The position numbers were made by a program, and so were the translations under genes. A DNA stretch of 64,000 nucleotides from Eleusine coracana subsp. coracana (Eukaryota > Streptophyta > Magnoliopsida > Poales > Poaceae): the NCBI GenBank assembly GCA_032690845.1, contig CM064422.1, positions 6,014,001-6,078,000 on the forward strand. The letters run 5' to 3'. The notes beneath the pieces were generated by a model. It saw only the letters and a list, made by a program, of their open reading frames with translations. It did not search any database and was not told the origin of the DNA. Each line of letters opens with the position of its first letter. The first letter of the stretch is position 1. Positions 35,272 through 45,954 of the stretch are shown in pieces.

Positions 35272-36450
35272 CACAGATACTTGCCCAGTTGGCCTCTTCC
35301 ATTATTGACGGTCCGTACGGATGCACGCAATCCCAGCCCATCTGCGTGGTAGAATGACTGGCCGGCTGGAGGACTGCTCCAGACGAACATCTTTCTCGGC
35401 CGTGCCAGTGCCTGGAGCAAGGGTGCCATTGATCTCATAATATTTCTTCGCACGATACGCAGAAGAGAAGATCACGATAAAAGTGCAAGCACAAAAGTTT
35501 TTGGCACTCTAGATGCAAAGGTATCACACCAGCTAATCGCTGGCATACATTTGTGCTCGTGGTTGTCAGAATCGGATTGGAAAATGGATAGCAGTGCAGT
35601 GCAGATCTGGTGAGACTGACTCCAACCGAGTATTGCAAATTGGAGAGGCAAATCGTGATTTGCATCATGCGTACAGTAAATCAAAGAAAAGATAAAAAAC
35701 GGGATCTCTAACAATAAGAGGCATTCCAGAGAGAGGCAAATCGCAAGCATATTGGCCTTCGTGCTCCGCTCGCCGCCGCCATCGCGCTTTGCTGCTCCTG
35801 CGTGTTGCCCGCCTCCGTGCGTCGCCCGTCCTCGCACTCCGCCGCCCCTGCGTTTTGCCGCCCCGACGTCACTGCCTCCGCACGCACTGCACGCTGCCTG
35901 CAGCTTGGTCGCCCTGAGCTCAAGCGGCTCCGCCTCCGCGCGTGCCTCTCCGTCGGAAGGAGGAGGCGTGGGTAAGATTCTGAGGCGCCTCTTCGTCGGA
36001 TGGACGCCGATGAGACCGGGAGGAGCAGCAGGAGGATGGATCTGAACCTTTACCTCGGCCTTCCTCGCGTCCTGCGCCCACGCCGCTCCGGCTCTCTCTC
36101 GACACCTCGATGTCATCTTCGCCATCTTCCTCCGCCGCGTTCGTCGACGCGCCGCCGCCGCCGGAGCCGCTGCTTCCGCCATACGCCCCCTCCCGCGCCG
36201 ACCTGTCTCTGCGCCGCCGGACACGCATCTGCGCTCGCTTCCTGCGCTCGTCTCCCGCATGGCTGACGAATGCCTCGGAGGAGAGAGGGAAGTCAATTTT
36301 GGCTTCTCTCTCTCCTCGGATGCATTTTGCATCGGCCGATGCATTCTTCCGTTGGAGACAAAAATCATATGCATAATACAAATCGGAATGCATTTTTGCA
36401 TTTGCCTACCCACGATTGGAGTCAGTCTGAGTGGCTAACTTTTGCTTATG
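35272..36450. repeat. Spacer copy B of the segmental duplication, split by a different transposon
   Basis: 35272-35613 and 36431-36450 match copy A (28610-28706, 29666-29910). Copy B lacks the hAT-like element of copy A but is split at 35614-36427 by another element, for which copy A has the uninterrupted site CTGGTGAGTGGCTAAC. Confidence 0.88.
35614..36427. mobile_element. Non-autonomous DNA element, 814 bp, 3-bp target duplication
   Basis: Starts GACTGACTCCAACC and ends with the complement GACTGACTCCAATC. It is flanked by TGA at 35611-35613 and 36428-36430, and copy A shows a single TGA. A 3-bp duplication with short inverted ends fits PIF/Harbinger (or CACTA) elements; the assignment is inference. 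The GC-rich interior keeps a long minus-strand open frame covering most of the element (Ala/Arg/Gly-rich, no known domain), possibly captured coding sequence. Confidence 0.82.
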
Positions 36451-36739
36451 ATGTCTTTCAATGCAACCCTTTCCGGTGTGTGAGAAAATGGCAACGGCCT
36501 ATGATGTCTTTCAGGTACCAGGTTCTCGTAGAATCGGTGTCACAAAGGATGACAAGAGAACGAGCAAAACTCTGAGGCTTCTCTTCGTTATTCTCATCTC
36601 CAATGGTAATTCCTGCTCTCTTGATCTCGTGATATAATAAAATAAATATATGTTTGGTTAACCACTTAAGACAGTACTAATAAAAAATTCTATTCAAAGA
36701 GTAGTTTTGCTTTGTTACATGAAAATGTGTCTGTACGAA

Positions 36740-37060
36740 ACAATTCTGCCCATGCCTCCACCAAAACATGGAGGCGAGCGGCACCGGGCCGATGCGTTGG
36801 CGAGGCGACAATGCTGTTCTGAGAAGGAGCAAGAGGCGAGGAGCGGTAGTCTAGTAGGTAGGGCAACGAACGACGGATGGACGGGCACGTGATTGTTCCA
36901 TTGCTTGTTACTAGTACTAGGAAGGAAAATCCTCAGGAGATTTGGAATCCGATGGGGGCACCGCCGCGCCGGCGAAGACGATGTGGAGTCTTCCTTTCTT
37001 CTCTGGCATCGTTAATTGATGTGATCCCGGGAGAAAAGAAAGAGATTTGGTTTGAACCAA
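36740..37060 (-). pseudogene. Possible F-box 5'-flank remnant
   Basis: Short stretches match the 5' flank of the F-box remnant at 26.7-26.9 kb: GCGGCACCGGGC, ATGCTGTTNTGAGANGGA, ACGGATGGACGG, and a GTGGAGTCTT...GAGATTTGGTTT block. There is no open coding frame. Weak evidence; it may instead be a shared promoter-type repeat. Confidence 0.35.
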
Positions 37061-37102
37061 GCCTGTCGAGGCAGATCCAACTCGAACTCGACGCGCTAGT
37101 TA

Positions 37103-39428
37103 TTACGGGCTCATCCCCATCCTTGACGCCCGGTTGGAGGCGACGACGTTGCGCGCGTGCGAGTCGCACACCTGCGTGCTGAACTTGCACCCGTGCCGCG
37201 CCCTCCACCCCGTAGGCTTGGTCGCCGCCTCCCCGCTGCCCTGTGGCTGCGGCGACCGGCTCCCGGCGCTGCTGCGGCCGTCGATCTTCTTGATTGCCCT
37301 GCGCATGCTGGAGCACTCCCGCTCCAGCTCCTGCATCCGGCTCGCCACGCTGTCCATGTCCAGCCGCAGCACCTGGCTCTCCCGCGCCACCTCCCCTCGC
37401 GACGACGCCGGACGCTGCTCCCGCCGCCGTGCCTGCGCCTGCTGACCTGCGGCCCCCGCGGCGAGGAGGGTGCTCGTGACGGCCCGCCGGAGCTGCAGCT
37501 GCTCGAAGAAGAGCACCTGCAGCACCGCCCGCAGCGGGAGGCGCTCGTTCTGCGCCGCGTGCGTGCACGCCTCCACCGTCAGCTTCCGGCAGTCCACCAC
37601 GCCCACCACCGTGTCACGCTCCTCAGCCGTCAGCCGAGGGTGCGCCTGCACGTCAATCACCACCACCAAAAAAGGGGGAACATTTTAGCACATCACGGAC
37701 ACCGAGTACACACAGAACAGCGACAACACAGAGGAACCATTATCTTTTCGTGCCCTCCTTTAACAAGGACGGCGTGCGCGTGCGGTGCGGCATTGCGAGG
37801 GTTCATGCGTAGCGTACCTTGAGGTAGATGTCGACGGCGCGGTACACGCCGTCGTCGTAGATGCGCGCGTGTTCCGGCAACACCAGCGCGAGCTCGCAGA
37901 ACTTGTCCGGCTTCAAGTTCGCGTCCGACGCGACCTCGGCGAGGTAGCTGTCCACGAGCTTGCCCACCTGCACCATGGCCACGGCAGACGGCCGCGACAC
38001 CTCCGCCGCCGCCGCCTCCTCCGTAATCGACGCCGCCTCGGCTCGCTGCTCCTCCTCGGCGAGGAGGAGAACGAACTGCCTGACGACCCGGTGCACGCAG
38101 TCCACGTCGTACAGCGTCTCCGCGGCGCCGGAGTAGGTCGGGATCAGCACGTCTTCCAGCGCGGCCTGCGCCAGCCGCGCCGCCGCCTTCCTCTCCAGCG
38201 CGTCCCTCGCCGCGTCGGAAGCCCGCAGGATGTGCGCCGTGCGCAGCAGCGCGAACAGGAACTTGGCGGTGACCGCGCGCCGCCCCGTCGAGCGCAGCCT
38301 GCTGTCCGCGTCGGGGACGGGAAGGCTGGCCACCACCGCCTCCAGCACCTCCTTCTGCTCCACCTCCGACGCCACGGGCGCCGACGCCGCGGATCCTCGC
38401 CCGCGCCGCCGCATCGACCGCGACAGTCCGGGGACGTTGCCCCTGGCGTAGGCCACCACGCAGCTCTCCCTGGCCTCCGCCGCCCGCGCGTCCTCGCGCG
38501 CCGCCATGGCCGCCATGACCCGCTTGTACATGCGCAGGCCGAGCACGGCCAGGTCGTCGCACCAAGGCCGCGGCGTCGCGGTCGCCGCCGCCGACGACGA
38601 CGAGGCGATGGCGTCGACGCAGCGGGAGACGACGCCGAGGTCCTCGGCGAGGGGGAGGAGGTCCTCGCACGACTTGAGCGCCTTGGTGGCCTCGCCCGGG
38701 TGCCGGAGGACCGTATTCTCCAGGAACGCCTCGGCGCGCGCGGCGAGGTTGTCCTCGGCGTGGTCCTCGGTCATCTCCAGATATTCTGCGGCGCACCGGA
38801 GCGGGGCCACGTTCCAGGCGGTGAGGTCCACGCGGACGCCGTAGCAGAACTTGGCCGCCGCCTCGAACGTGCCTGGCCCGCCCGGGAAGTCCGGGAACGC
38901 AATGCGGTACGGCTGCCGGTCTCCCTTATTAACCTGCTGCTGCTCATCTGTTTCCTCCTCCTCCTCCTCTGCTTCCTCAATCTCTGTTTCTGCGGCGCCG
39001 GCGTCGGCTCCGTCGCTACTTCTCCTTCGCCGCCGTCCTTGCGTCGGACGCTGCTCCTCCTGCTCGGTGAGCATGCGGTGGATCTTCCGGCTCTTGGACA
39101 TGAGCGGGAACTGCGGGCGCAAATCCTCAGCGGAAATTCATCGAGCACGATGCAGGGGAGGTTGAAATTCCCCACGAAACAAACACTGCCCAGCCAAAAG
39201 AACTCACCTTGTGGAGGTGGAAGCTCATGTCGTGCACCTCGAACACGACGTCGCTCGGCAGCCCCGTGGTGCAGAACCTGGATGGAAGCAAAAGTACAAA
39301 ACACCCCAAATCAAAACACATGCGAAAACAAACTCGGTTCAATTCAGCATCGAACCGCCACAATTCAACTCGGTTCGACTCACTCACCACGCCTGGCCCC
39401 TCGTCGGGCCGTGCCGCACCGACGCCAT
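37103..39428 (-). CDS. BTB/POZ and NPH3 domain protein (NRL family)
   Basis: Substrate adaptor of CUL3 ubiquitin ligases in the NPH3/RPT2-like family, which acts in phototropin and auxin-transport signalling at the plasma membrane. Four exons with GT-AG introns: 39428-39388, 39277-39208, 39110-37818, 37645-37103; 648 residues. The BTB part starts at QAWFCTTGLPSDVVFEVHD and MSFHLHKFPLMSKSRKI, with FPDFPGGPGTFEAAAKFCYG. The NPH3 domain contains LRCAAEYLEMTE, RTAHILRAS, DVLIPTYS, VGKLVDSYLAEVA and VYRAVDIYLK, then AEERDTVVGVVDCRKLTVEA. A coiled-coil segment (LRLDMDSVASRMQELEREC) follows and the tail is basic. An acidic Glu-rich insert near residues 60-85 splits the BTB domain. Start chosen from MASVRHGPTRGQAW. 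Confidence 0.92.
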
Positions 39429-42400
39429 GCCAGCCACCGCCGCTTCCCGATACGCTCCGTCGAGCGGCGGCGATTGCGTATACTTCCTCCTCGCTGGTAT
39501 AGTCGTATGATTGAGAGCCGCGCGGGGCGGGTAGGTGTGACGATTTAGGACGGCCGGACGAGCGGGCGTCTACCTGGCCCGAATAAATTGGCATCAGAAT
39601 CCCACTTCCCTGTGTCAGCAGGAAGTTATTGCCGGGGGATAGATAAACAAGGGGCGGCGGGCGGGGCAGGGCGAGGCCATGACATGTATGGAAAGCTACG
39701 TCTCGTTCGCGCTCATGGGTTAGTTAAAAATCGCAGCACATCATTCGCTGCTTGCTGCTGCTTCCTTATCACCTGCCTATTTTGCGTGCGTTTCCTTTTG
39801 GAGCCTATGATACGATGTGGTGTGAGCTAACCACTCTCAATCGCAGTGTGAACCATCAACCATGACAGCAGCAGCGCATGTCACCGTTGCTGCGTCCAGG
39901 ACTGACTCGTAAAAGACCCGTGAGAAGAACGCTTGGAAAGTTCTTGACCTACTGTACTGGTGCGTGCCGGTCGGCTAGGCGTTGGATTTGGACAGCGCTG
40001 AGACGACTAAAAGCGAAAAGAGGAAAATGAGAGAGCAAAAAAGCTTTGCTCTCTTTCTTGCGTCAACACCCAACAAAGCTTTTGCGAAAGGCAGAAAAGA
40101 TATGTGGATGCCCGCCCCTGGAAACAATTTCAAGCACCGAACCATGTACGTATCAACGTATGGCGGCAGTCTAGCCTGATGAACAAAGGAGTATTAAAAA
40201 ATATCGCTCGCAACTTTGTTATAGTACTTAGTATCTTTTCTGTTAGGTACATCTGACGAGTAATCTTAACTCCAAAGCGTACGTCTTTAGGTATAAATTA
40301 TACTACTAAATAATACAACTACCAGTAGTACATGCCACTCCATGTATACATTTGTTTTTGACCTCACCAAGGAAACTGTTCCAACATTAAAACTGAACAC
40401 ATTGCATGGATGGAGCACATTGCACAGTCCTTCCGACCGAACAATTTCAGCCGGGTTCGTGTATCTATTTATTGCGCCAGATCTCCATTGGGATCAGGAT
40501 AGCCTATAAATTCACTTGGGTCTTGGACCGTTCTTCGGGTGGCGTGATTGTCTCTTCTGTGCAACAAGTCTTCCCGCTTCAGTTTTACCATTGCCGATGC
40601 ATACTCCAGGTACAGTAACAGTGAATATGCTGGCTACCACATTCAAACTTTTGAGTACAGCCAAGAGCCAACAAATCGGGATTTCAATGACCTGGAGCAG
40701 CCAACAAATCGAGATTTCAATTAACTGTGTTTAGATCTAGCGGAGTTGGTGATGCTACTCAAGAAAAGACGGCACCAGTAGTGGATTCTTCGATTCTTCC
40801 TTTCGACTAGAAAGCCGTTTGGAATGTTTGCGTCGTCGGCTTGTGGTGTGAGCTGAAAGCCTGAAAGCGAAGCGCTGGCTACCGGCCCGAGCCTGAAACC
40901 GTTTTCCGGACGGGTTCTCGCGCGCGCGGTTGCTCAATCGGGACCAAAATCGCTAAACAGCTCTAAGCGTAAAATGTCAGTATACGCAGATGCTGCTCCA
41001 AAGCACAGATAAGCTTTCCCACTCTTTCCGTGCATGCAGCATGCGGCACGCCGTTGTCTGCTAGCGACGTGGAGAACAACGCGGCCAAAGGCAATCGTGT
41101 TCCAGCCAGCCTCCCAGATACAGAAGTGGTTGGCACTGAAGCACTACTGCTCGACGAGCCAAGGCGAACGCGTAGGTAGGGACGGGACAGGAGAAGTCGG
41201 TGCGATTTGACCGCGCCGGCGTCGACAGAGAAAGAAGAAAAAACGGAGCGTGGACGGGAGCGGTAACTGATGCATGCAGCCCTCCTTTTCCCGGCAAGTT
41301 GACTGCACCCGTCTCCGGCGTGCTTTCTTTCCCGGCCCCGGCAAGCATGATGATGCGTGCCCGCCCTCCCCATCTTTCTGGACAAATCATGCCCACCTTT
41401 TTATTTCGCAATGATATGCGCTTTTGGATTCAAACTGGGAAAGTCTGTTCAATTTTTTTTTAGAACCATGATTGCATTTCTATTCTAACCGAACCATCCT
41501 GATCCTGTCATCGACACCTAATGCTTTCTATGCACCGGATCGGGCCTTCAGCAGCTTGGATTGCAAGTGAAGGCGAGGACGGGCTTCTTGTTTATTCCGT
41601 GGTTTGGTACAGTGTCAATGTCAGCCTGGACATGTCTAGGCCTCGTCGTTTAACCGAAAGCAAGTGTAAAAGAAACAGTTTTTGCCGATGTTTTGGCCAC
41701 CCACCCACTACGCCCTACTCGCGCTAGATACCGTCAGAGCTTCAAGGCTGACTAGGTAATGGTCAATTGATATTTTCGGCGCTGCTAATGGAACACATAA
41801 CCGGATACGACGCCGGAGTACTTCGTTTTTATTTTTAACTTGATGCTGGAATGCTTCGTTCTGTCATCAGCCGGCCGGCGTCATGGAAATTCTGAATCTG
41901 CGCGATTCGCACCGGATAAGGTCGTCTCACCCGCAACCGCGCGCCTGCGACGGCTAGAGACCGCGCTAGGCGCTGGTAATGGAACACAACCGGATACGAC
42001 GCCAGCGTACTTTATTTTTAACTTGACGCCGGAATGCTTCGTTCTGTCATCAACTGGCCGGCGGCACGGAAATTCTGAATATGCGCGATTCGCAACGGAC
42101 AAGATCGTCTCACCGCAACCGCGCGCCTGCGACGGCTAGACCGCTAAGCGCTAGAGCAAAACAACTCGAATGAATTGTAATCTAAAAAAAAAACAACTCG
42201 AATGAATTTGTGCCGTGGGCCAGAGACGAGAAGATCATATAGGCCTATAAACGCTAATATGGGCCGACAAGGAAGGACTGGACAAAGCCTAATTGGTCCA
42301 AGAAAAAAAAGTGATCATGTGCTCCCATCACTTTAGGAACTCTAACCATGCTAAATGGTCATGGAATATTTTTTTTGATGCTCTGTAATTTGAGGAAAGA

Positions 42401-42818
42401 TGATCATAAGTCTAAACCGATGTCGTAGCACTTGTGCGGAATTAAGATTCCATTAGTCGAAATTGTATTCAAGGAAGGAAATAGCTCTTACATGCTGAAA
42501 TTCACATTGATGAAGAGAAGTAGAAGTTAAAACTTAGCCCTTTATTGAATACACCCTTTATAGCATAATAAAAACCAAGCCAATTTCGACTAGTACAACA
42601 GATAAGCATGTATCAATTTTTTTTTTTGCTTGGGCAAATTTGAAAAGCAAACTTACCTAGCTACGACATTCACCATTCTTGTCATAAACTTACATGATAT
42701 CTTCCAATTGTCGGTCATCTCCAACGATATATATGTATAAGAAAAAGTATGTATAGCAATCGAGCAATTTTCTTGTGTTAATCCACCCACTAGTGATGAA
42801 TGGCAATATCCGAAGCCT
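39429..42818. other. Long intergenic region
   Basis: About 3.4 kb without a recognised gene. It holds a tandem duplication at 41779-42153; other open frames are short and overlapping. Confidence 0.5.
41779..42153. repeat. Tandem duplication, two units of about 185-190 bp
   Basis: Unit one starts GGCGCTGCTAATGGAACAC (41779), unit two GGCGCTGGTAATGGAACAC (41969). Both carry GAATGCTTCGTTCTGTCATC and CGCGCGCCTGCGACGGCTAGA. They differ by scattered substitutions and small indels, so the duplication is not very recent. Confidence 0.88.
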
Positions 42819-44294
42819 TTAGCGGAACGACCTTGTCGAGGAGCTGCCGGCGGCGAAGGAGTCTCCGGGATACCGATCGAACATCTGCGACCCATCGCCG
42901 GAGCCCTGGAACATCGCGTCCGGCGCCTCGTCGCAGACGCGCCACACCTTGATGGACTTGTCGAGGCTGCCGCTGTACACGATCCACCTCGACGAGGATG
43001 CCGCTGCCGCCGCCGCCGCCGACCCGCCGCCGCCGTCGCTCCCCTCGGCGTTGTCCTCGACGACCGCGATGCACCTGATGGGCTCGGTGTGTCCCGTGAG
43101 CACGGAGAGGCACGAGTGCACGCCGCTGCCGTCGCGCCGCCACACGAAGATGGTGTTGTCGGCCGATCCGCTGAGCAGCAGCGCCCCCGCCGCGGCGAGG
43201 CAGAACACGGCCTTCTTGTGTCCCCGCAGCACGCCGCCGTGGACCAGGTGGCGCTCCCCTTCCCAGAAGTTGACCAGCCCGTCGGAGGAGCCGCAGTAGA
43301 GCACGGGCGCGACGGCGCTGACGGCGAGCGCGTTGACGGCGTGCTCCTGCTTGAGCAGCGTCTGCACGGGCACGTGCTTGGTGCCTTTCCCCTGCTGCTC
43401 CCTGCGCCACACCTTGACGGTGCCGTCGGCGGAGCCCGTGAAGACGAGCCCGTCGAAGGCGGCCACGATGGCGTTGACGTTGTCGTCGTGGGCCACCACG
43501 GACTCGAGGCACTTGGAGTCGGTGATGCGCCACACCTTGAAGGTGCGGTCCCAGGAGCCCGAGTAGAGCAGGCCCTGCGCCTGCTCCGTCATCGGGCTCA
43601 GGCACGACACCGCGTCGCTGTGACGGATCCACAGCGCGGTGCGGTTCTTGCGCACCTCCACGTAGTTGGACGGGTTGAGGGAGCCGCGAAGGAAGTCGCG
43701 AAGCCGCGGGAGGCTGCCCACGCGCTTGTGCAGGCCGTTCTTGGGGGACACCTTCCACACCCGGATCTTGCCGTCCTGGTGCCCCGTGAAGATGCGCTCG
43801 CCGGAGATCACGATGGCCTTCACCAGGCCGCTCGAGGACTTGAACCCGCCCGAGTCCTTCTGCTTGCGCCACACGCGGATGTTCTTGCTGTCGGAACCCG
43901 TGTACAGGGTGTCCGTCTTGGCGGCCAGCGAGTAGATGTGGCCTTCCTCCCGGACCAGCGACCCGATCAGGCTCGTGCCGGGCGCCATGGCGGGAGCGCC
44001 GGACCCGGCGCCGCCGACCATGGACGCCTCGCTGTGGTGGGACCAGGGGGACGCCATGGTCTGGTTCCAGGGGGACATGTTGTACGGCGAGCACTCGCCG
44101 CTGAAGCTGCTCGGGTAGTCGGAGTAGAACCCGGGGCTCGCGCCGCCCGTGGCGGACGAGCTGCTGTTCCGGTTGGAGAACTCATCGTCCGTGCCCGAGA
44201 ACTGGAGGTTCGGGTCGGAATGCGGGTTCGGCAGAGGGAGGTTCGAGGGGTGCGACCGCGGGACGCCGCTCCCTTCGCCATCGCTATCTCTCAT
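42819..44294 (-). CDS. JGB: WD40-repeat protein, JINGUBANG type
   Basis: Single exon, 491 residues from MRDSDGEGSG (44294); an in-frame ATG 32 codons upstream is less likely because its leader is low-complexity. The first about 110 residues are Ser/Pro/Gly-rich and disordered. Seven WD40 repeats follow, each ending in a WD-like dipeptide: KNIRVWR, DGKIRVWK, DRTFKVWR, DGTVKVWR, DGLVNFWE, DNTIFVWR and DKSIKVWR, with linkers such as LYTGSDS, FTGHQDG, YSGSWD and FTGSAD. The layout matches plant JINGUBANG, reported to restrain pollen germination through TCP4. A Gly/Ala-rich insert (SDGGGGSAAAAAAASSS) lies inside the last repeat. JINGUBANG forms a multigene family, so the exact orthology is not certain. 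Confidence 0.85.
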   Translation of the reverse strand: MRDSDGEGSGVPRSHPSNLPLPNPHSDPNLQFSGTDDEFSNRNSSSSATGGASPGFYSDYPSSFSGECSPYNMSPWNQTMASPWSHHSEASMVGGAGSGAPAMAPGTSLIGSLVREEGHIYSLAAKTDTLYTGSDSKNIRVWRKQKDSGGFKSSSGLVKAIVISGERIFTGHQDGKIRVWKVSPKNGLHKRVGSLPRLRDFLRGSLNPSNYVEVRKNRTALWIRHSDAVSCLSPMTEQAQGLLYSGSWDRTFKVWRITDSKCLESVVAHDDNVNAIVAAFDGLVFTGSADGTVKVWRREQQGKGTKHVPVQTLLKQEHAVNALAVSAVAPVLYCGSSDGLVNFWEGERHLVHGGVLRGHKKAVFCLAAAGALLLSGSADNTIFVWRRDGSGVHSCLSVLTGHTEPIRCIAVVEDNAEGSDGGGGSAAAAAAASSSRWIVYSGSLDKSIKVWRVCDEAPDAMFQGSGDGSQMFDRYPGDSFAAGSSSTRSFR

Positions 44295-45954
44295 CGGTTT
44301 CTTGCCGGAGGCCGTGGTGGATTTGCCCGTGAGGCGAACGGGGAGAAATGCGAGAGGATGGGGAAGGGCCGGGGTTGTGTATGCCTGCACGAGCTAGGCG
44401 GTGAGAGGCGAAGAGAGAGTGGCGGGAAGGGAAAAAGTCGTTACGACCGTTACAATGTTGGGGCCACCCTCCGTGATCTCCTCCCTTTCATCAGTTCAGG
44501 AGCCGAACTTGAGCTTTATTTGTGGCATATAGAGAGGCTACTATCTTTAGTTCTGGAACAAGTGAACCATCCCATTCGCTAATTCCAAGGACATGTTTGA
44601 AACGTGAAAATGAGAGCTGCGAATTCAAAAAAATTAGTGCTGTGAACTTCACCTTGTATTGATAAACAAAGAGATGTGGTTTATAATTCTATAGCTATGA
44701 AAGAAAATCCAATCTCTAAGGAAAAGATTATATACAGGTTTTATTGGGCCAAAAAGATACAACAACAAATTCGACTCCACCCCACCATGAGACTAGATGA
44801 GGAACATTATAGTTTTTACAGGTGGGCTCAGTTTGAAGGTCAGGGTTTCTTTGTAAGGACTATCGTACCATCAGTTTTTGCAGATTACCCTTATTGAATG
44901 AAAAAGTAATTAATAAATGAAATAAAAATAAGGATATAGTGGTTGAAATTACCGTGGTTTGGGCCAGTGACATTGGAAAATAATAATTCAAAAGTTATAT
45001 GTTATATATAAGTTAGCTGGAATGAAACATAGGATCAATATATTAAAATTATATTGACAAAGAATCACTTATTGGATCTTGACTTAGCGCGAGATTGGCG
45101 TGAAGACATGTGATCCAACAATAAAACTAAAAACTTAGATAGAAGGGGCTTTTATTTCTGTGCAAATAATTCTTCAGCATCCACTGAACAAAGAATTTTA
45201 TTACACAAGTTTGAAATTCATAAAAAAGTAGTATTGTGAGGACGTATTAGATGGTTCGGATTAGGTCAATGTATGTCATGTCAATATCTATCTCAATTTT
45301 GTTTTGTTCTCATGAGTAAATATATAAATGACAAAATGGTTAACAACTAGTTAGACCTTATTTTGGATCAAATATATGATATTGATCTTTATTTCTATGT
45401 TTTTTCACTGTTAGAGACATGCTTTGTAGCATGGAGAGGCTATCTTTAGGTGTGGAGCAAGAAAACCCTATTTACTGATTTTAGGACAATGTTTTGAACA
45501 AGAAAATATGCTTTGCGAAAAAAAAAAAACAAATCTAGACCTATAAAATGCACCTTATATCGACAAAGAGATGCAAATTATAGTTAAATAGCTACAGAAG
45601 AAAAAACCAAACAAGAGGATAAGAAAATCATCTTTCATCTTACTATTAACACAAAACTCAAAATTACAATCCTAACTACTATAAACATTTTTGATTTTTT
45701 TTTTGTGTCGGACCACTGCATATCACATTGGCCCGGTTTGTTTCAATTGGTGCTGTCTTTTCTAGCTAAAAATTACAGAATATAAAACAAATGAGGTTTT
45801 ACAAAATTTAGAAGAGACAACGCTTAAAATAAAGCTTCACCCAAACGAACATGCCCTTCACTACCTGCCAAGTGCCACCACCCATGTTTTCACTGAATAT
45901 GTACATCGTCAAAATGTAACGATGTACATCATTTTGTGACAGTGACACGTACTG
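44295..45954. other. Intergenic, JGB 5' flank and AT-rich sequence with a diverged direct repeat
   Basis: 44520-44710 and 45430-45620 are alike in order and orientation: GAGAGGCTA..TATCTTTAG, GGANCAAG, a TGTTTGAA stretch, CACCTTNTAT, CGACAAAGAGATG-like words. They are old copies about 910 bases apart. No gene recognised. A possible small DNA element with GGCCCGGTTTGTTTC / GGGCATGTTCGTTTG ends lies at 45730-45857. Confidence 0.45.
45730..45857. mobile_element. Possible MITE, about 128 bp
   Basis: The left end GGCCCGGTTTGTTTC loosely mirrors the right end (complement GGGCATGTTCGTTTG), with an AT-rich centre. No target duplication could be read, so this is a tentative call. Confidence 0.35.

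Noticed and set aside
37785..39548. Plus-strand open frame of 587 codons
   Set aside because: Antisense shadow of the NPH3 gene; composition only, no domain.
26690..39600. Possible LTR retrotransposon responsible for the repeated spacer sequences
   Set aside because: The repeated blocks lack TG...CA ends, primer-binding site and polyprotein; they behave as a segmental duplication.
43089..44582. Plus-strand open frame of 497 codons
   Set aside because: It lies antisense to the WD40 gene; its His/Arg/Gly-rich translation is the mirror of GC-rich codons and has no domain.
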